From Sarcophilus harrisii (lineage: Eukaryota > Chordata > Mammalia > Dasyuromorphia > Dasyuridae): a stretch of 64,000 bases of DNA. Made by a program: the position numbers and the translations under genes. The notes beneath the pieces are model-generated. The model did no database searches, was not told the origin of the DNA, and worked only from the letters and a program-made list of their open reading frames with translations. Of this stretch, positions 1 through 13,300 are shown in pieces. The stretch is taken from positions 130,082,960 through 130,146,959 of the forward strand of contig NC_045427.1 of the NCBI RefSeq assembly GCF_902635505.1, in the 5' to 3' direction. Every line of letters starts with the position of its first letter. Position 1 is the first letter of the stretch.

Positions 1-250
1 GTAAAAAATAAAGAGAGAAAGAGATTATGCATCAGTCTGTATTCAGATACAATCAATTCTTTCTCTGAGTATGAATAGCATTTTTCATCATAAGTCCTTC
101 AGAGTAATTGTGGATCATTGTATTGCTAAGAATAGCAAACTCATTCATAGCTGATCATCTCACAATATTCCTATTACTTTTTCACTATGCATTTCACTTT
201 GCTTGAGTTCATAGAGGACTTTCCAGGTTTTTCTGAGAGCATCCTGCTCA
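1..250 (-). mobile_element. Old L1 fragment, ORF2 C-terminus and 3' region
   Basis: The plus strand carries diverged versions of phrases found in the younger L1 copies at 8.3 and 9.7 kb, such as gactttccaggtttttctga and catttct.act. It is antisense to HGSNAT. Borders are approximate. Confidence 0.5.
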
Positions 251-359
251 TCATTTCTCACTGAACAAAGAGTATGTTAAATTTAATGAGAGTAACAAAG
301 ATGGCCTGCTTTTCTGTGTATTCTTCTGAACTTCATTCTGCTCCCTTTTGTGGTTTTTG

Positions 360-930
360 AATGTTTTATTGACTTTTATTTCTGTTCCTTTTTTTTTTTT
401 TACTATCACAAAACTACCAATGTTCTCTCTTCCCAACTTTTAGTTCCTCGCTCCTCAAATAAAAGCCTTCCTTTGTAATTAATATGGTCAATCAAAACAA
501 ATCAACACATTGGCTATATTTCCTTCTATATCTTTAGTATATCTCTTTATATAAATCTCAGGTTTCTCCAAATCTGTCATTTTTATATAAATTCTTACAT
601 TATACTCCATTACACTCATCTACCATAATTTTCTCAGACATTCTTCAAGTATTGGAAATCCACCTTAGTTTCCAGTTTTTTTTGTGACTACTATTAATAT
701 ATTGTATATGTGAGCTATTCTTCTGAATTTGACCTCTCTGGGGATATGTGCATAAAGGGGCATGTATATTTTAGTAACTTTGGTGGGGAGGACATAATTC
801 CAAATTTCTTTCCAGTGTGTTTGAACCAATTCACATACAGCTCCACTAACAGTACATTATTTTGCCTTTCTTCCTATAGACCTTCAGCAATTACCATTTT
901 TATTTTTTGTTTATCTTTGTCCATCTGAAG
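360..930 (-). mobile_element. Old L1 fragment
   Basis: It starts with a T-rich run, then a diverged L1 3' UTR, then the ORF2 C-terminal region in antisense (attccattacactcatctac, tggggatatgtgca). The same order is seen in the better preserved copies at 18.5 and 31.6 kb. The 72-aa open frame here is incidental. Confidence 0.5.
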
Positions 931-1319
931 GTTTTTGTAAAATGGAACCTCAGAGTCATTTTAATAATTTCTTTAAATTATTCATTAAGATCTATTTAAC
1001 TCTTTTCCATAAAATGATATTAGGTAGAAGTAGAGAGATGATTTATGAAAGAAAATACATTTGAAAACTTTACATTGATTAAATAAAGATTTCAGCAAAA
1101 TTTGTGTAGAACATGAATGCTTATGGGAAGCATGAGTTTCATTTCTTTTTTTTGCAAGATAAATTCATGTACTTTTGTGAAAGATTTCTTCATTTTAAAG
1201 CAGAATTATCAGCTCTAACTGTCTTGTGCTGTCTTATTATGAATTAATTTAGCAAGGGATATCATTTTAAGGAAATCATTTATGGAAAAGAATGCTGACA
1301 GATTCTTATTAATTTACAG

Positions 1320-1389
1320 ACTTGATCCTGTTCGGAATTGGTTGTATAAAAAAATGAATCCCAGAGAAACTGATCGTCTCATTAATTCT
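1320..1389 (+). CDS. HGSNAT: HGSNAT exon encoding the RETDRLINS segment
   Basis: The acceptor is tttacag and the donor is gtgagt. One carried-over base is followed by 23 codons ending RETDRLINS, identical to the human protein; the part before it ([12 protein letters not shown]) is diverged. The segment lies just after the first membrane span in a cytosolic-side linker. It is the first exon visible in the window, and I found no earlier HGSNAT exon between 1 and 1319. Confidence 0.93.
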
Positions 1390-4300
1390 GTGAGTAATTG
1401 GAATGCCCTAATTTAGGGTCTTCTCTATCGTCTACAAGATTTAGAATTTTTTTCTCCCAAATGTAATAATTGTTGCTTCTAGTTTAATAGTTCTTATCCA
1501 TATTTGTCACATAGTTGCCTAAATCCACTCATTGAGTGGATTGAGTGGCCTGTGTTCTCAAAGGCTGTGTAATCAGAATCATTTCTTCCAAATGTAATAA
1601 TTGTTGCTTCTAGTTTAATAGTTCTTAACCATATTTGTCACATAGTTGCCTAAATCCACTCATTGAGTGGAAGTGAGCCTGTGTTCTCAAAGGCTGTGTA
1701 ATCAGAACCCTCCAAAGTGGGGACAGTTTTTAAATCTAGGATCTGTGAGAGAGAGAGAGAGAGATGATGTATGTTAGCTGAGAACCAGAGTTAATATACT
1801 CAGAAACTTTTGTTTTTGCTGTAGTGACTTGAAGCTGATGAGAAGTTATGGAGGGATGGTTCATATCCATTAGATAACAGGTCTTTGAAGGATACCTAAG
1901 TATGTCTGTCTCACTTGCACTGACATAGTGTTCTTTCTAGTTCCCTTTGCAACGTTCTAGCTGAATTTATTTCAGACCTCTTCTTGGTAGCTATGTCTTT
2001 CACGTGTCCCATGGACAAGCTTAGGAAAAACAGCACCAAATCAAGTGAGGTTAAAATCTGAACCTTAAGATCAAGTAATGAATACATTTTTTGTTTTCTT
2101 TTCTTGCTGAAGGAACTGGGATCTCCAACCAGAGCAGAGTCTTATAGTAGTGACCTGCAAGTTGAAGCATGGAGACTGACCCTTCCAGTGTATCGCCTTC
2201 GCTCTCTAGATACATTTAGAGGGTAAGTAGAAGTTCCCTCAGAATTTTGTTTGGATCCTGGTATCTCCCATACCTGACATGTACTCTTTGTCATTTCAGC
2301 CTGTTAAATCTTACCCATCCTTGAAGACTCAGCTCTGATGCCATCTCTTCTGTGAAATGTTTCCTGATTCCCCTCATCTTCTCTTTCCTTAAACATTTTA
2401 TAATATTTAGTCTCCTCTTTTATATTTTCCATAATCCAATCAGTATTACAGTTTTTTGTGTGTTCTTATGGTATCCCTACTTCCACCAAGATTCTATTTA
2501 GGTCTTCTAGGTGGTGCAGAGGATGGCGTGGCCAGGCCGAGAGTCAGGAAGATTCATTTTCTTGAGTTCTAATTAAATAGCCTTGGACACTTAGTAACAA
2601 ATTGTGACCCTGACCAAGTCATTTAACTCTGTTTACTTCAGCTTCTTCATCTGTAAAATAAGATGGAGAAGGAAATTACAAACTATTTCAGTTTCTTTGT
2701 CAAGAAAACCCTAAATGGGGTCACGAAGAGTAGGACATGACTGAAACAATTGAACGACTATAACAAAATTTGCACATTATAGATACTTAATATAACATTG
2801 TTGTTTTTAAATGAAAATTTGACATCTTTCAAGACAACCCAGATGCTTCCTTCATTGTCTTTTATTATATCCATCTCCTTTTCCCTTTTTGTTCCATCAT
2901 CCTTCAAGAAAAGATACTTGCCACCGGGGAACATAGAACTTTATGGTAAAAGTAAGTTATATACTAAGAGTTCTGAAGAATGGCTTCAGAACACACTAAA
3001 GTCTAATTAACAAGCTTTTATCCTTAGAGGTACCATCTTCTTTTTCCAGTGATATATTAGCACCACTCTAAATTCCCTCTGATCTATCATAGCTCCTGAA
3101 CAATATGGGTAAAAGAATACTTTCAAGTGATCTAGTCTAATAGGTAAAAATTATCAGGCAATCTAACTTCTTACCGATAAACCCCATTTGTACAAGTTAG
3201 TCAGTCAGCCTACAAGACCCTGTTCTATGCCCGACATCACTGACGCTGGGATGCTGAGAAGCTGTTAAATAAGACTTCTCTTTGTGGGTATAAAATGTTT
3301 GTGTTAAGTCTTCCACACTATCTTGGTATGTGGACTCTGCATTCTTTGTATTTTCTTGCTTCTTTTAGGATTGCTCTCATCATCATGGTTTTCGTGAACT
3401 ATGGAGGAGGAAAATACTGGTTCTTCAAACATGAGAGCTGGAATGGTAAAGTATTTGTTAGTCAGTTTTGCCTATTTCAGTCAGCTTTTGAGAAATATGA
3501 AGAACAAAGTCTTCTGTCCCACCTTGAAGGGTATGGAAGCAAAGTTTCATGACCTTCCTCGTTTATGTTGTTTATCTTAAAGATGGTTTGTCCACTGCAG
3601 TTAGTTGTTTTGTGAGATTTTACATCTCCTCTAGCAGGCCATGGGCCCATAAACAAGGTCCAGCAATAAGAACTAAGAGTGTTTATAGGTGTTTCTTGAT
3701 AAAATGGCTTCTGAGACTGTAGGAAAATAACAATAATTTGGCCTTTTATTGTTTTTGCCATATTCTATGTCTGCCTTTGTTACAAATCCTTGTACTCTTC
3801 AGTGTTGTATTTTAACAACATCTTAACTTCTAAGTTGTCACAAGTGCTAGGAACTTTCTGTGTTACCCTGAATAATTCTTGTGAAATCTAATTTAGAAGT
3901 TCCATGATTAGGATTAGCCCTTAAGACACTGCTTTAAAATGATATTCTTCCCTTTCAGTGCTCTATTTCCTTGTTTCTGGATCATTGCTTTCTCACAGTA
4001 GATGCTCACAATAAATGCTTTTGACTCATAGACATAACAAAAGATTTTTTTTCAGTAGAGTTTTCACTGGAATGTGGAATGAGGTTTTCACATTTCTTTC
4101 ATCTGTGGAGGATTTCTTCATTTTCATAGTACTCCGTGAGTCAAAGGGTCATAGATCCAGAGTAGGAAGGAGCTAGTTGGTCTGACACCTTTTCTTTAAA
4201 AGTCCAGATAGAAGATTCTACATCAACCTTCAGAATTAGAAAGGATGCTTATGTGAGAGCTGGTTTTCCTTACTATTGTTGTATTGTTCTTTAGGTTTGA

Positions 4301-7300
4301 CTCTAGCAGATCTGGTGTTTCCATGGTAAGTTGGCAGTGCCTTTTCCCTCCCCATCTACTCTAATATCCAAGAGCATTTCTAGCCAGATTATATCAGAGC
4401 TTTGTTCTAAGGCCATTCTTGAGATGAATAGCATTAGTTTTTTGCTTCTAGAGCTTGTGTGATATCAGATTCCATGTAAATTATAAACAGTCCTTGTATT
4501 TAGGGATCATCTAACTATTTATTGCTCAGGACATTGTTGCTTATGAAAGAAGCCAAAGGAAGCCAAGAAAAGTAATGTCTGAGTCAAAATATATAATTAT
4601 TAACAATATTATAAATAATATTATATAACATAAAATTTCTCTAAGAAGTTCAGTTAGCTTTCTGGGTTCTGTTTGTTTTAAATATCAAGGAAATTTAATT
4701 AGAGAATAAAAAGATGTGGTTCAATAGGGTTCCTAAGATCATTTAAAAAAAAATTAGCAAGCATTTGTCTTTTCTTTCTTTTGGAAAAAGGAAAACAGAA
4801 AAACGAAATCCTTATAACAAATATCCATAATCAAGCAAAACAAATCCCCCCCATTGGCTATCTCCAAGAATATATGTCTCATTCTGCATCTTCAGTCATA
4901 ACTTTTCTATTGAAGAGTGAGTTGTGGTTTCCTTATTAGTCTTCTGGACCATGAGTAGTCATTGCATTGATCCAGATTTCAGGTAGCTGCTTTGGCTTGT
5001 AGTTGGAAAGAAACAATTATCTCCCCTTTTACCTGGTTCAGGAACCAAGGATGGATTTAGGAAAGGTGAATACAAGTTTTCTGTTTCTATTTCAGAGAGT
5101 TTTAGGGGCAAATATTTTGGATTCCTATAATTTTATTTTCTGTTTCCAAACTGCTTGAATAGTCAGTCCTTGGGGATTTCTGGTAGTGTTCACAAATGTG
5201 CTTTTGTAGCAGAATTTGAAGATAGCTTCTCCAGGAATAAAAAAGTCCCAATAGTGGGCACTTTCTTTGTCATCTATTGTTAACCAATTCTTCTTTTTTT
5301 TTTAAGGTTTGTGTTTATTATGGGTTCTTCCATTGCCCTCTCCCTGAGCTCCATGCTGCGACGGGGATGTTCCAAATGGAAGCTGTTGGGAAAAATCCTG
5401 TGGAGGAGTCTTCTGCTCTGTGTGATTGGAATCTTCATTGTGAATCCTAATTATTGCCTTGGCCCCTGTGAGTAATTGTTTCGCTTTTGTTAAAAAACTG
5501 AATGCACAAGTTGTAAGGTGAAAATTAAATAGTATCATGTAAAGGGAAGATGTTTAATTAATTTCAAATGCTTATCAGCAGGAAGAGTTAATTAATAGGA
5601 ATGCATTTATTTCCCATTATACTTTTTAGTTTAGGAAAAGGAAGTTTTTTGGATAGTCATGGAATAACAGAGAGATGGAAATGGGGGCATCAAAAACTCT
5701 TCATTTTACAACTGCAATACGAAGAGATTAGGGGACTGTGAGGTTTCATATCTAGACAATGACAGTATCTGTGTTTCTACACATATATCTGTAGACACAC
5801 ATACATATATATTTGTGCATATATGTATATGTATATATATATATACACAAAGCTCTATACATAAATATAAACATATGCATGTGTACAAACATGCACATAC
5901 AAAACACATACATGAATAAAATACAAAAACAAAGAGAAAGAGTGAATTGCTCAGTGCTGAAGATACAAAGACATCATTGAAACAGTCTCTGCTCTGAAGG
6001 AGTTTATGTTCTAATGGAAGAGACAACAGGGGCATAAATAGGTACATGCAAGATACCGTACATAAGAGCAGGGAATGGGTAATCTTTTAGAAGTAGGTAC
6101 TAGAACCCAAGTATTTTAACTCTTTAGTATTCTTTCCATTTTACCCCATAGTTACCTTAGTTTCAGTAATTTTCATAATGAGGGTTTTTTGTTGCTGACC
6201 CACAAATTCAGCTAGGTGGTTCTATGGCTAGAACACTGGGTCTGGAGTTAGGAAGACCTATTTCAAATCCAGCTTCAGATACATACTAACTGTGTGACCT
6301 GGACATGTCATTTCTCCCTGTTTACCTCAGTTTCTTCACCTGTAGAATGAGCTGGAAAAGAAGACAAGAAACCATTCTAGTATCTTTGCCAAGAGGAGTT
6401 AGATAGGACTAAACAATTCATCTTCATTTTTTTGCATGGTGGTTGAGATGCCTTTAAGGAATCATGCCTCTTGATCCAGTTTAATGCTATTATTTATCAC
6501 TGGGGCATGGAGCCTGAAGGAAGGGTTTGAGGCACACAATGACATAACCTCTCAATCTCAACAACCGGGCATTGTGTTTATTACTGAAGGGGGTACAAAG
6601 AAGGGTAAGATTCATTATATAATCTTATCTATGGAAATAAGACACATGGAACAGATGGGGAAAAGTGTTTTGAGAAGGGCAAATGCTATGAACAAAGAGA
6701 TGTCTTCAAATCTTCATCATTGCCTTCAGGGATCAGAAAATGGGCTAGTATGACTGGTGCCGAGGGGTTCTTGTAGAAGAATAATGGGAAATAAGGTGGA
6801 ACCACATGGGACAAAGATTTGGATACAACCTAAGGCATTGGCTTCCTTTCCTTAGACAAGAAAGCACCATTATAGGTCTCAAGTGGAAAAGTGCCTAAGC
6901 GAAGAGGTGTTTTAATGGGATTCATCTGACAGTGATGGATAGATGGCTTGGTGTTGGGACTGGAGACACAGAATCCTACAAATTGTTGTAATAGTCTAGG
7001 TCTGAAGTGAATAAAGACTTTAATTAGGAGTAGGCAACATGGGTATGAAAATAGAGAGGACTGATTTGAGGGACTTGGTGAAACAATAATGCATAAAACT
7101 TGGTGATTAGATTGAATGTGGGTAGCAGTTGTGAGAGGGAGGCAGGTGTCAATGATAATTGAAGATTACAGCTTGGGTGACTAAGAGATGGTGGCACATG
7201 AACAGAAATCGGAAAGTAAGAGGAAAAATGAGATGTTGGGGTTTTTTGATCGTTTGTTTTTTGTTTTGGTGGGATGCTGGTTCGGCACTGTTTTTTGAGT

Positions 7301-10300
7301 TTGTTTTTCTACATTTTAAATTTCATCTAAGAGAGGTAGCATGTTGCATTGAAAAGAGTGTAAATTTGGAGTTCAAAAACCAGGTTCAAATCCAGATTTT
7401 GCTACTTATTACTTGTGTGATGTCTGGAAAGTCATTTTAATTCCTTGGGCTTTTGTCTTGTATTTAAAATGATGGATTTGGATGAAATGACCTGGAAGTT
7501 TCTTTCTAGCTCCAAATCTATGCACCTAATTCAGCAAGTGTTTATGATCATTTGCTTAATATATAAAACAATGCTACTAAGAGTTGTAGAAGGCAAAAAT
7601 AAGAATAGCATGTCATTGTTGCCCTGCACAGCTTAAAATCTAATTGGGGAAATGAGACACATGAGTCAAAGGCAGTGTGTAAGTACTGCATGACTGGGAC
7701 AACTAGATGCTGCAGGGCGTGGTTGTTTTAGGGAAGGGGAGATCAAGGGGTAGGTAGATGGTGCAGTAGATTGTTAAGTAGACACTTAACACTTCCTAGC
7801 TGGATGACTCTGAGCAAGTCATTTAACCCAATTGCTTTGCAAAAGAAAAAAAGAGAGAGAGAAAGGGAGATCATTTCTTTTTCTTTTTTTTTTTTTTTTT
7901 TTTTTTTAATTTAATAGCCTTTTATTTACAGGATATATACATGGGTAACTTTACAGCATTAACAATTGCCAAACCTCTTGTTCCAATTTTTCACCTCTTA
8001 CCCCTCACCCCCTCCCCCAGATGGCAGGATGACCAGTAGATGTTAAGTACATTAAAATATAAATTAGATACACAATAAGTATACCTGACCAAAATGTTAT
8101 TTTGCTGTACAAAAAGAATCAGACTCTGAATTATTGTACAATTAGCTTGTGAAGGAAATCAAAAATGCAGGTGTGCATAAATATAGGGATTGGAATTCAA
8201 TGTAATGGTTTTAGTCATCTCCCAGAGTTCTTTTTCTGGGTATAGCTAGTTCAGTTCATTACTGCTCCATTAGAAATGATTTGGTTGATCTCGTTGCTGA
8301 GGATGGCCTGATCCATCAGAACTGGTCATCATCTAGTATTGTTGTTGAAGTATATAATGATCTCCTGGTCCTGCTCATTTCACTCAGCATCAGTTCGTGT
8401 AAGTCTCTCCAGGCCTTTCTGAAATCATCCTGTTGGTCATTTCTTACAGAACAGTAATATTCCATAATTTTCATATACCACAATTTATTCAGCCATTCTC
8501 CAACTGATGGACATCCATTCAGTTTCCAGTTTCTAGCCACTACAAAAAGGGCTGCCACAAACATTCGTGCACATACAGCTCCCTTTCCTTCTTTATAATC
8601 TCTTTGGGATATAATTCCAGTAGTAACACTGCTGGATCAAAGGGTATGCACAGTTTGATAACTTTTGAGCATAGTTCCAAACTACTCTCCAAAATGGTTG
8701 GATTGTTCACAACTCCACCAACAATGAATCAATGTCCCAGTTTTCCCACATCCCTCCAACAATCATCATTATTTTTTCCTGTCATCTTAGCCAATCTGAC
8801 AGGTGTGTAGTGGTATCTTAGAGTTGTCTTAATTTGCATTTCTCTGATTAATAATGACTTGGAGCATCTTTTCATATGACTAGAAATAGTTTCAATTTCT
8901 TCATCTGAGAATTGTCTGTTCATATCCTTTGACCATTTTTCAATTGGAGAATGGCTTGATTTTTTATAAATTAGAGTTAATTCTCTATATATTTTGGAAA
9001 TGAGGCCTTTATCAGAACCTTTGACTGTAAAAATATTTTCCCAGTTTATTGCTTCCCTTCTAATCTTGTCTGCATTAGTTTTGTTTGTACAAAAACTTTT
9101 CAGTTTGGTATAATCGAAATTTTCTATTTTGTGATCAGTAATGATCTCTAGTTCTGCTTTGGTCATAAAGACCTTCAAGGGAGATCATTTCTACATAGCT
9201 AGTAATACTTTTCAGAGAGGTAGGATTTGAACCAACTACTAAGCCCATACTCTGCCAAACAGTGTACTAAGCAATGGGGTGGTACGAATACAGAAACTTT
9301 TGTTTTTGTATAGAATCTCCTGTTCTTTTTTTTTTTTTTTTTTTTTTTAATAGCCTTTAATTTACAGGATATATACATGGTAACTTTACAGCATTAACAA
9401 TTGCCAAACCTCTTGTTCCAATTTTTCACCTCTTACCCCCTACCCCTCCCTAAATGGCAGGATGACCAGTAGATGTTAAATATATTAAAATATAACTTAG
9501 ATACACAATAAGTATACATGACCAAAACATTATTTTGCTGTACAAAAAGAATCAGACTCTGAATTATTGTACAATTAGCTTGTGAAGGAAATCAAAGATG
9601 CAGGTGTGCATAAATATAGGGACTGGGAATTCAATGTAATGGTTTTTAGTCATCTCCCAGAGTTCTTTTTCTGGGTATAGCTAGTTCAGTTCATTACTGC
9701 TCCATTAGAAATGATTTGGTTGATCTCGTTGCTGAGGATGGCCTGATCCATCAGGACTGGTCATCATCTAGTACTGTTGTTGAAGTATATAATGATCTCC
9801 TGGTCCTGCTCATTTCACTTAGCATCAGTTCGTGTAACTCTCTCCAGGCCTTTCTGAAATCATCCTGTTGGTCATTTCTTACAGAACAGTAATATTCCAT
9901 AATTTTCATATACCACAATTTATTCAGCCATTCTCCAACTGATGGACATCCATTCAGTTTCCAGTTTCTAGCCACTACAAAAGGGCTGCCACAAACATTC
10001 GTGCACATACAGGTCCTTTCCTTCTTTATAATCTCTTTGGGATATAATCCCAGTAGTAACACTGCTGGATCAAAGGGTATGCACAGTTTGATAACTTTTT
10101 GAGCATAGTTCCAAACTACTCTCAAAATGGTTGGATTGTTCACAACTCCACCAACAATGAATCAATGTCCCAGTTTTCCCACATCCCCTCCAACAATCAT
10201 CATTATTTTTTCCTGTCATCTTAGCCAATCTGACAGGTGTGTAGTGGTATCTTAGAGTTGTCTTAATTTGCATTTCTCTGATTAATAATGACTTGGAGCA

Positions 10301-13300
10301 TCTTTTCATATGACTAGAAATAGTTTCAATTTCTTCATCTGAGAATTGTCTGTTCATATCCTTTGACCATTTTTCAATTGGAGAATGGCTTGATTTTTTA
10401 TAAATTAGAGTTAATTCTCTATATATTTTGGAAATGAGGCCTTTATCAGAACCTTTGACTGTAAAAATATTTTCCCAGTTTATTGCTTCCCTTCTAATCT
10501 TGTCTGCATTAGTTTTGTTTGTACAAAAACTTTTCAGTTTGGTATAATCGAAATTTTCTATTTTGTGATCAGTAATGATCTCTAGTTCTGCTTTGGTCAT
10601 AAAGACCTTCAAGGGAGATCATTTCTACATAGCTAGTAATACTTTTCAGAGAGGTAGGATTTGAACCAACTACTAAGCCCATACTCTGCCAAACAGTGTA
10701 CTAAGCAATGGGGTGGTACGAATACAGAAACTTTTGTTTTTGTATAGAATCTCCTGTTCTGAGGAACTTATGTTCTAATAAGAAGAGATAACACATTTTA
10801 GGGAGTTTTGGTTTAGAGAGTTTACAGAGATGGTAAGTGGAAGCATATGGGGATAGGTTGACTCACGCTTTCTAGTTGCAGAGCCAGTATTGATATGATT
10901 ATGGTTCCACAAATCTTTATGTGTCTATGAATGGAGGAATATGGGAGGGAGAGAGGTATTCAGGGGAAAGCAGATAAACTTACTATAGCAGTGGTTTCAT
11001 TTAAGGGGATAATGGATGAGAGAAAAGGCTAAAACAGTTGAAGTGAGAGTATGAAGGGCCTTGAATGCCAGTTTAGACTTTAATCTATTAAGCTTTGCAG
11101 AATCATTCAAAATTCTGCATTTGAAATAACAATAGGACATTCCAGTGGAAATAGTTGGCAGTCAGATATTTGCCATTAGAAGTATAGGAATGGAATTGAC
11201 AGAAGACATCAGGACTGGAGAGAAAGTCTTGAGACTTAAATCAAATAGAGGTGGTAATAGTTGAAACAATCAAAAAGATCCATGATTCTATCAGCATCAG
11301 TGCTCTTCACTTGGGTTAGAGAACAGAGAAACTTTAAAATAGGTAGCTTCAAAGAGGCTTAGGGCAGCCAGGATATACAGTGTATAGATCCCCAAACTCA
11401 GGAGGACCTGAGTTCAAATCTGGATTCAGATTTTTATTAATTGTGTGACCTGAGCAAGTCATTTAATCCTATTTTCCTCAGTTTGCTAATGTGTAAAATG
11501 AGCTGGAGAAGAAAATTGCAAACCACTCCATTGTCTTTGCCAAGAAAACCCCAAATGGGGTCATGGAGAGTTGGATATTACTGAAATGACTTACCAACAC
11601 TAGAGAGACTTTTCCTTGATATATCCTTGGTCTAACCTCAGATTCCTTAGTGACTAGAGTCCAGAAGATTCAGGAGTGAACTGTGCATTCATCTCCAAAT
11701 GCTTCTAAAAATCTATTTAGGCATAGCATAGTTAGGCTTTCTTTCTTTCTTTTTTTAAATTCATTTTTTATAATAGCTTTTTATTTTTAAAATACATGCA
11801 AACCAGAAAAAGAACTCTGGGAGATGACTAAAAACCATTACATTGAATTCCCAATCCCTATATTTATGCCCACCTGCATTTTTTATTTCCTTCACAAGCT
11901 AATTGTACAATATTTCAGAGTCTGATTCTTTTTGTACAGCAAAATAACATTTTGGTCATGTATACTTATTGTGTATCTAATTTATATTTTAATGTACTTA
12001 ACATCTACTGGTCATCCTGCCATCTGGGGAAGGGGGTGGGGGGTAAGAGGTGAAAAATTGGAACAAGAGGTTTGGCAATTGTTAATGCTGTAAAGTTACC
12101 CATGCATATATCCTGTAAATAAAAGGCTATTAAATAAAAAAAAAATTATAAAAATAAAATAAAATAAAATACATGCAAAGATTTCAACATTCATCCCTGC
12201 AAAATCTTATGTTAAATTTTTTCTCTCTCCTTTCCCCACCCATCTCCTAAACAGCAAGTAATCCAATATAGGTTAAACATGTGCAATTCTTTTAAACATA
12301 TTTCCACATTTATCATGCTGCACAAAGAAAATCAGATCAAAAAAGGGAAAAAATAAGAAAACAAGAAATAAGCAAACATACAACAATAGTTAGAATTTCT
12401 TGCAGACAAAAATAATTATGGTCTTTCCATGAAATAAGATATGCTTGCTAACAATTTAATATGCATTTTCTCCAGTGTCCTGGGATAAGCTGCGCATCCC
12501 TGGTGTGCTTCAGCGCCTGGGATTGACCTACCTTGTGGTTGCAGTTCTAGAGCTTCTCTTTGCCAAAGCCGTACCTGAAAACAGTGCCATGGTGAGACCT
12601 TCTACTTTGTATAAAGAATATTCTGAGATTCAGTGATGGTTTTTTTTCCCAAAATTCTGAACTTTACTACTACCAAATAAAAGGATCATGTCCAGATACA
12701 AAGTAGAACAGGACTGGATATGAAAATACAAATCTTCAAAAGTACAACTTGCTTTTCCTTTTAAGTGAATATTAAATTAAATTAACAATTTAAGTAAATA
12801 TTAAATTCAATTCTCCCAAATCCCCTCTGATCAAATTGAAAGAAAAACAACTATGGATCAGAAATGAATCATCAAGCAGAACAAACCCTATACTGGGCAT
12901 ATCCAAAACTTGTGTGTGTCAACTATGCAACTCTCTGTTAGGAGTTGTGCACCATGTTTCACTATTGGTCTTTTGGATTCACAGTTTGTCATTTTGTTGA
13001 TCAGAGTTCTTTAAGTGTTTTTCTTTACTATATTATTGTATAAATTGTTCTTTCTCTATTTACTTTTCTCTGCATAATTTCACAAATGCTTTCAAGATTT
13101 ATGTGAAATTGTCATTTTTTTCATTTCTTATAGTTGTTATTTTGTTTTGTTTTTTGCTGAGGCAATTTAAGTGACTTTCCCAGGGCCACACATCTAGTGT
13201 TAAGTGTCTGAGGTCCTCCTGATTTCAGGGCTGGTGCTGTAGACGCTTCACCACCTAGCTGCCCCGTTTTTTTCATTTCTTAAGGTGAAATAACACTGCA

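Larger units (their letters stand above)
7879..10760. repeat. Tandem duplication of L1 plus 133-bp flank, unit about 1.44 kb
   Basis: Unit 1 runs 7879-9325 and unit 2 runs 9326-10760. Both contain poly(T), the L1, the target-site motif and the same flank ending gaatctcctgttct. By eye the flank and the distal L1 part (after about 8770 and 10200) are identical, while the L1 3' part differs at scattered single bases and homopolymer lengths. Confidence 0.9.

Noticed and set aside
1452-1711. A repeat array such as CRISPR
   Set aside because: Only two long adjacent copies with no spacers, in a mammalian intron.
3295-3552. An 85-aa frame read as a separate gene
   Set aside because: It contains the HGSNAT exon at 3369-3445 plus intron on both sides.
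8729-10612. Open frames of 130-180 residues as host genes
   Set aside because: Their sequence is the C-terminal part of L1 ORF2, ending in a poly(A) tail, so they belong to mobile elements.
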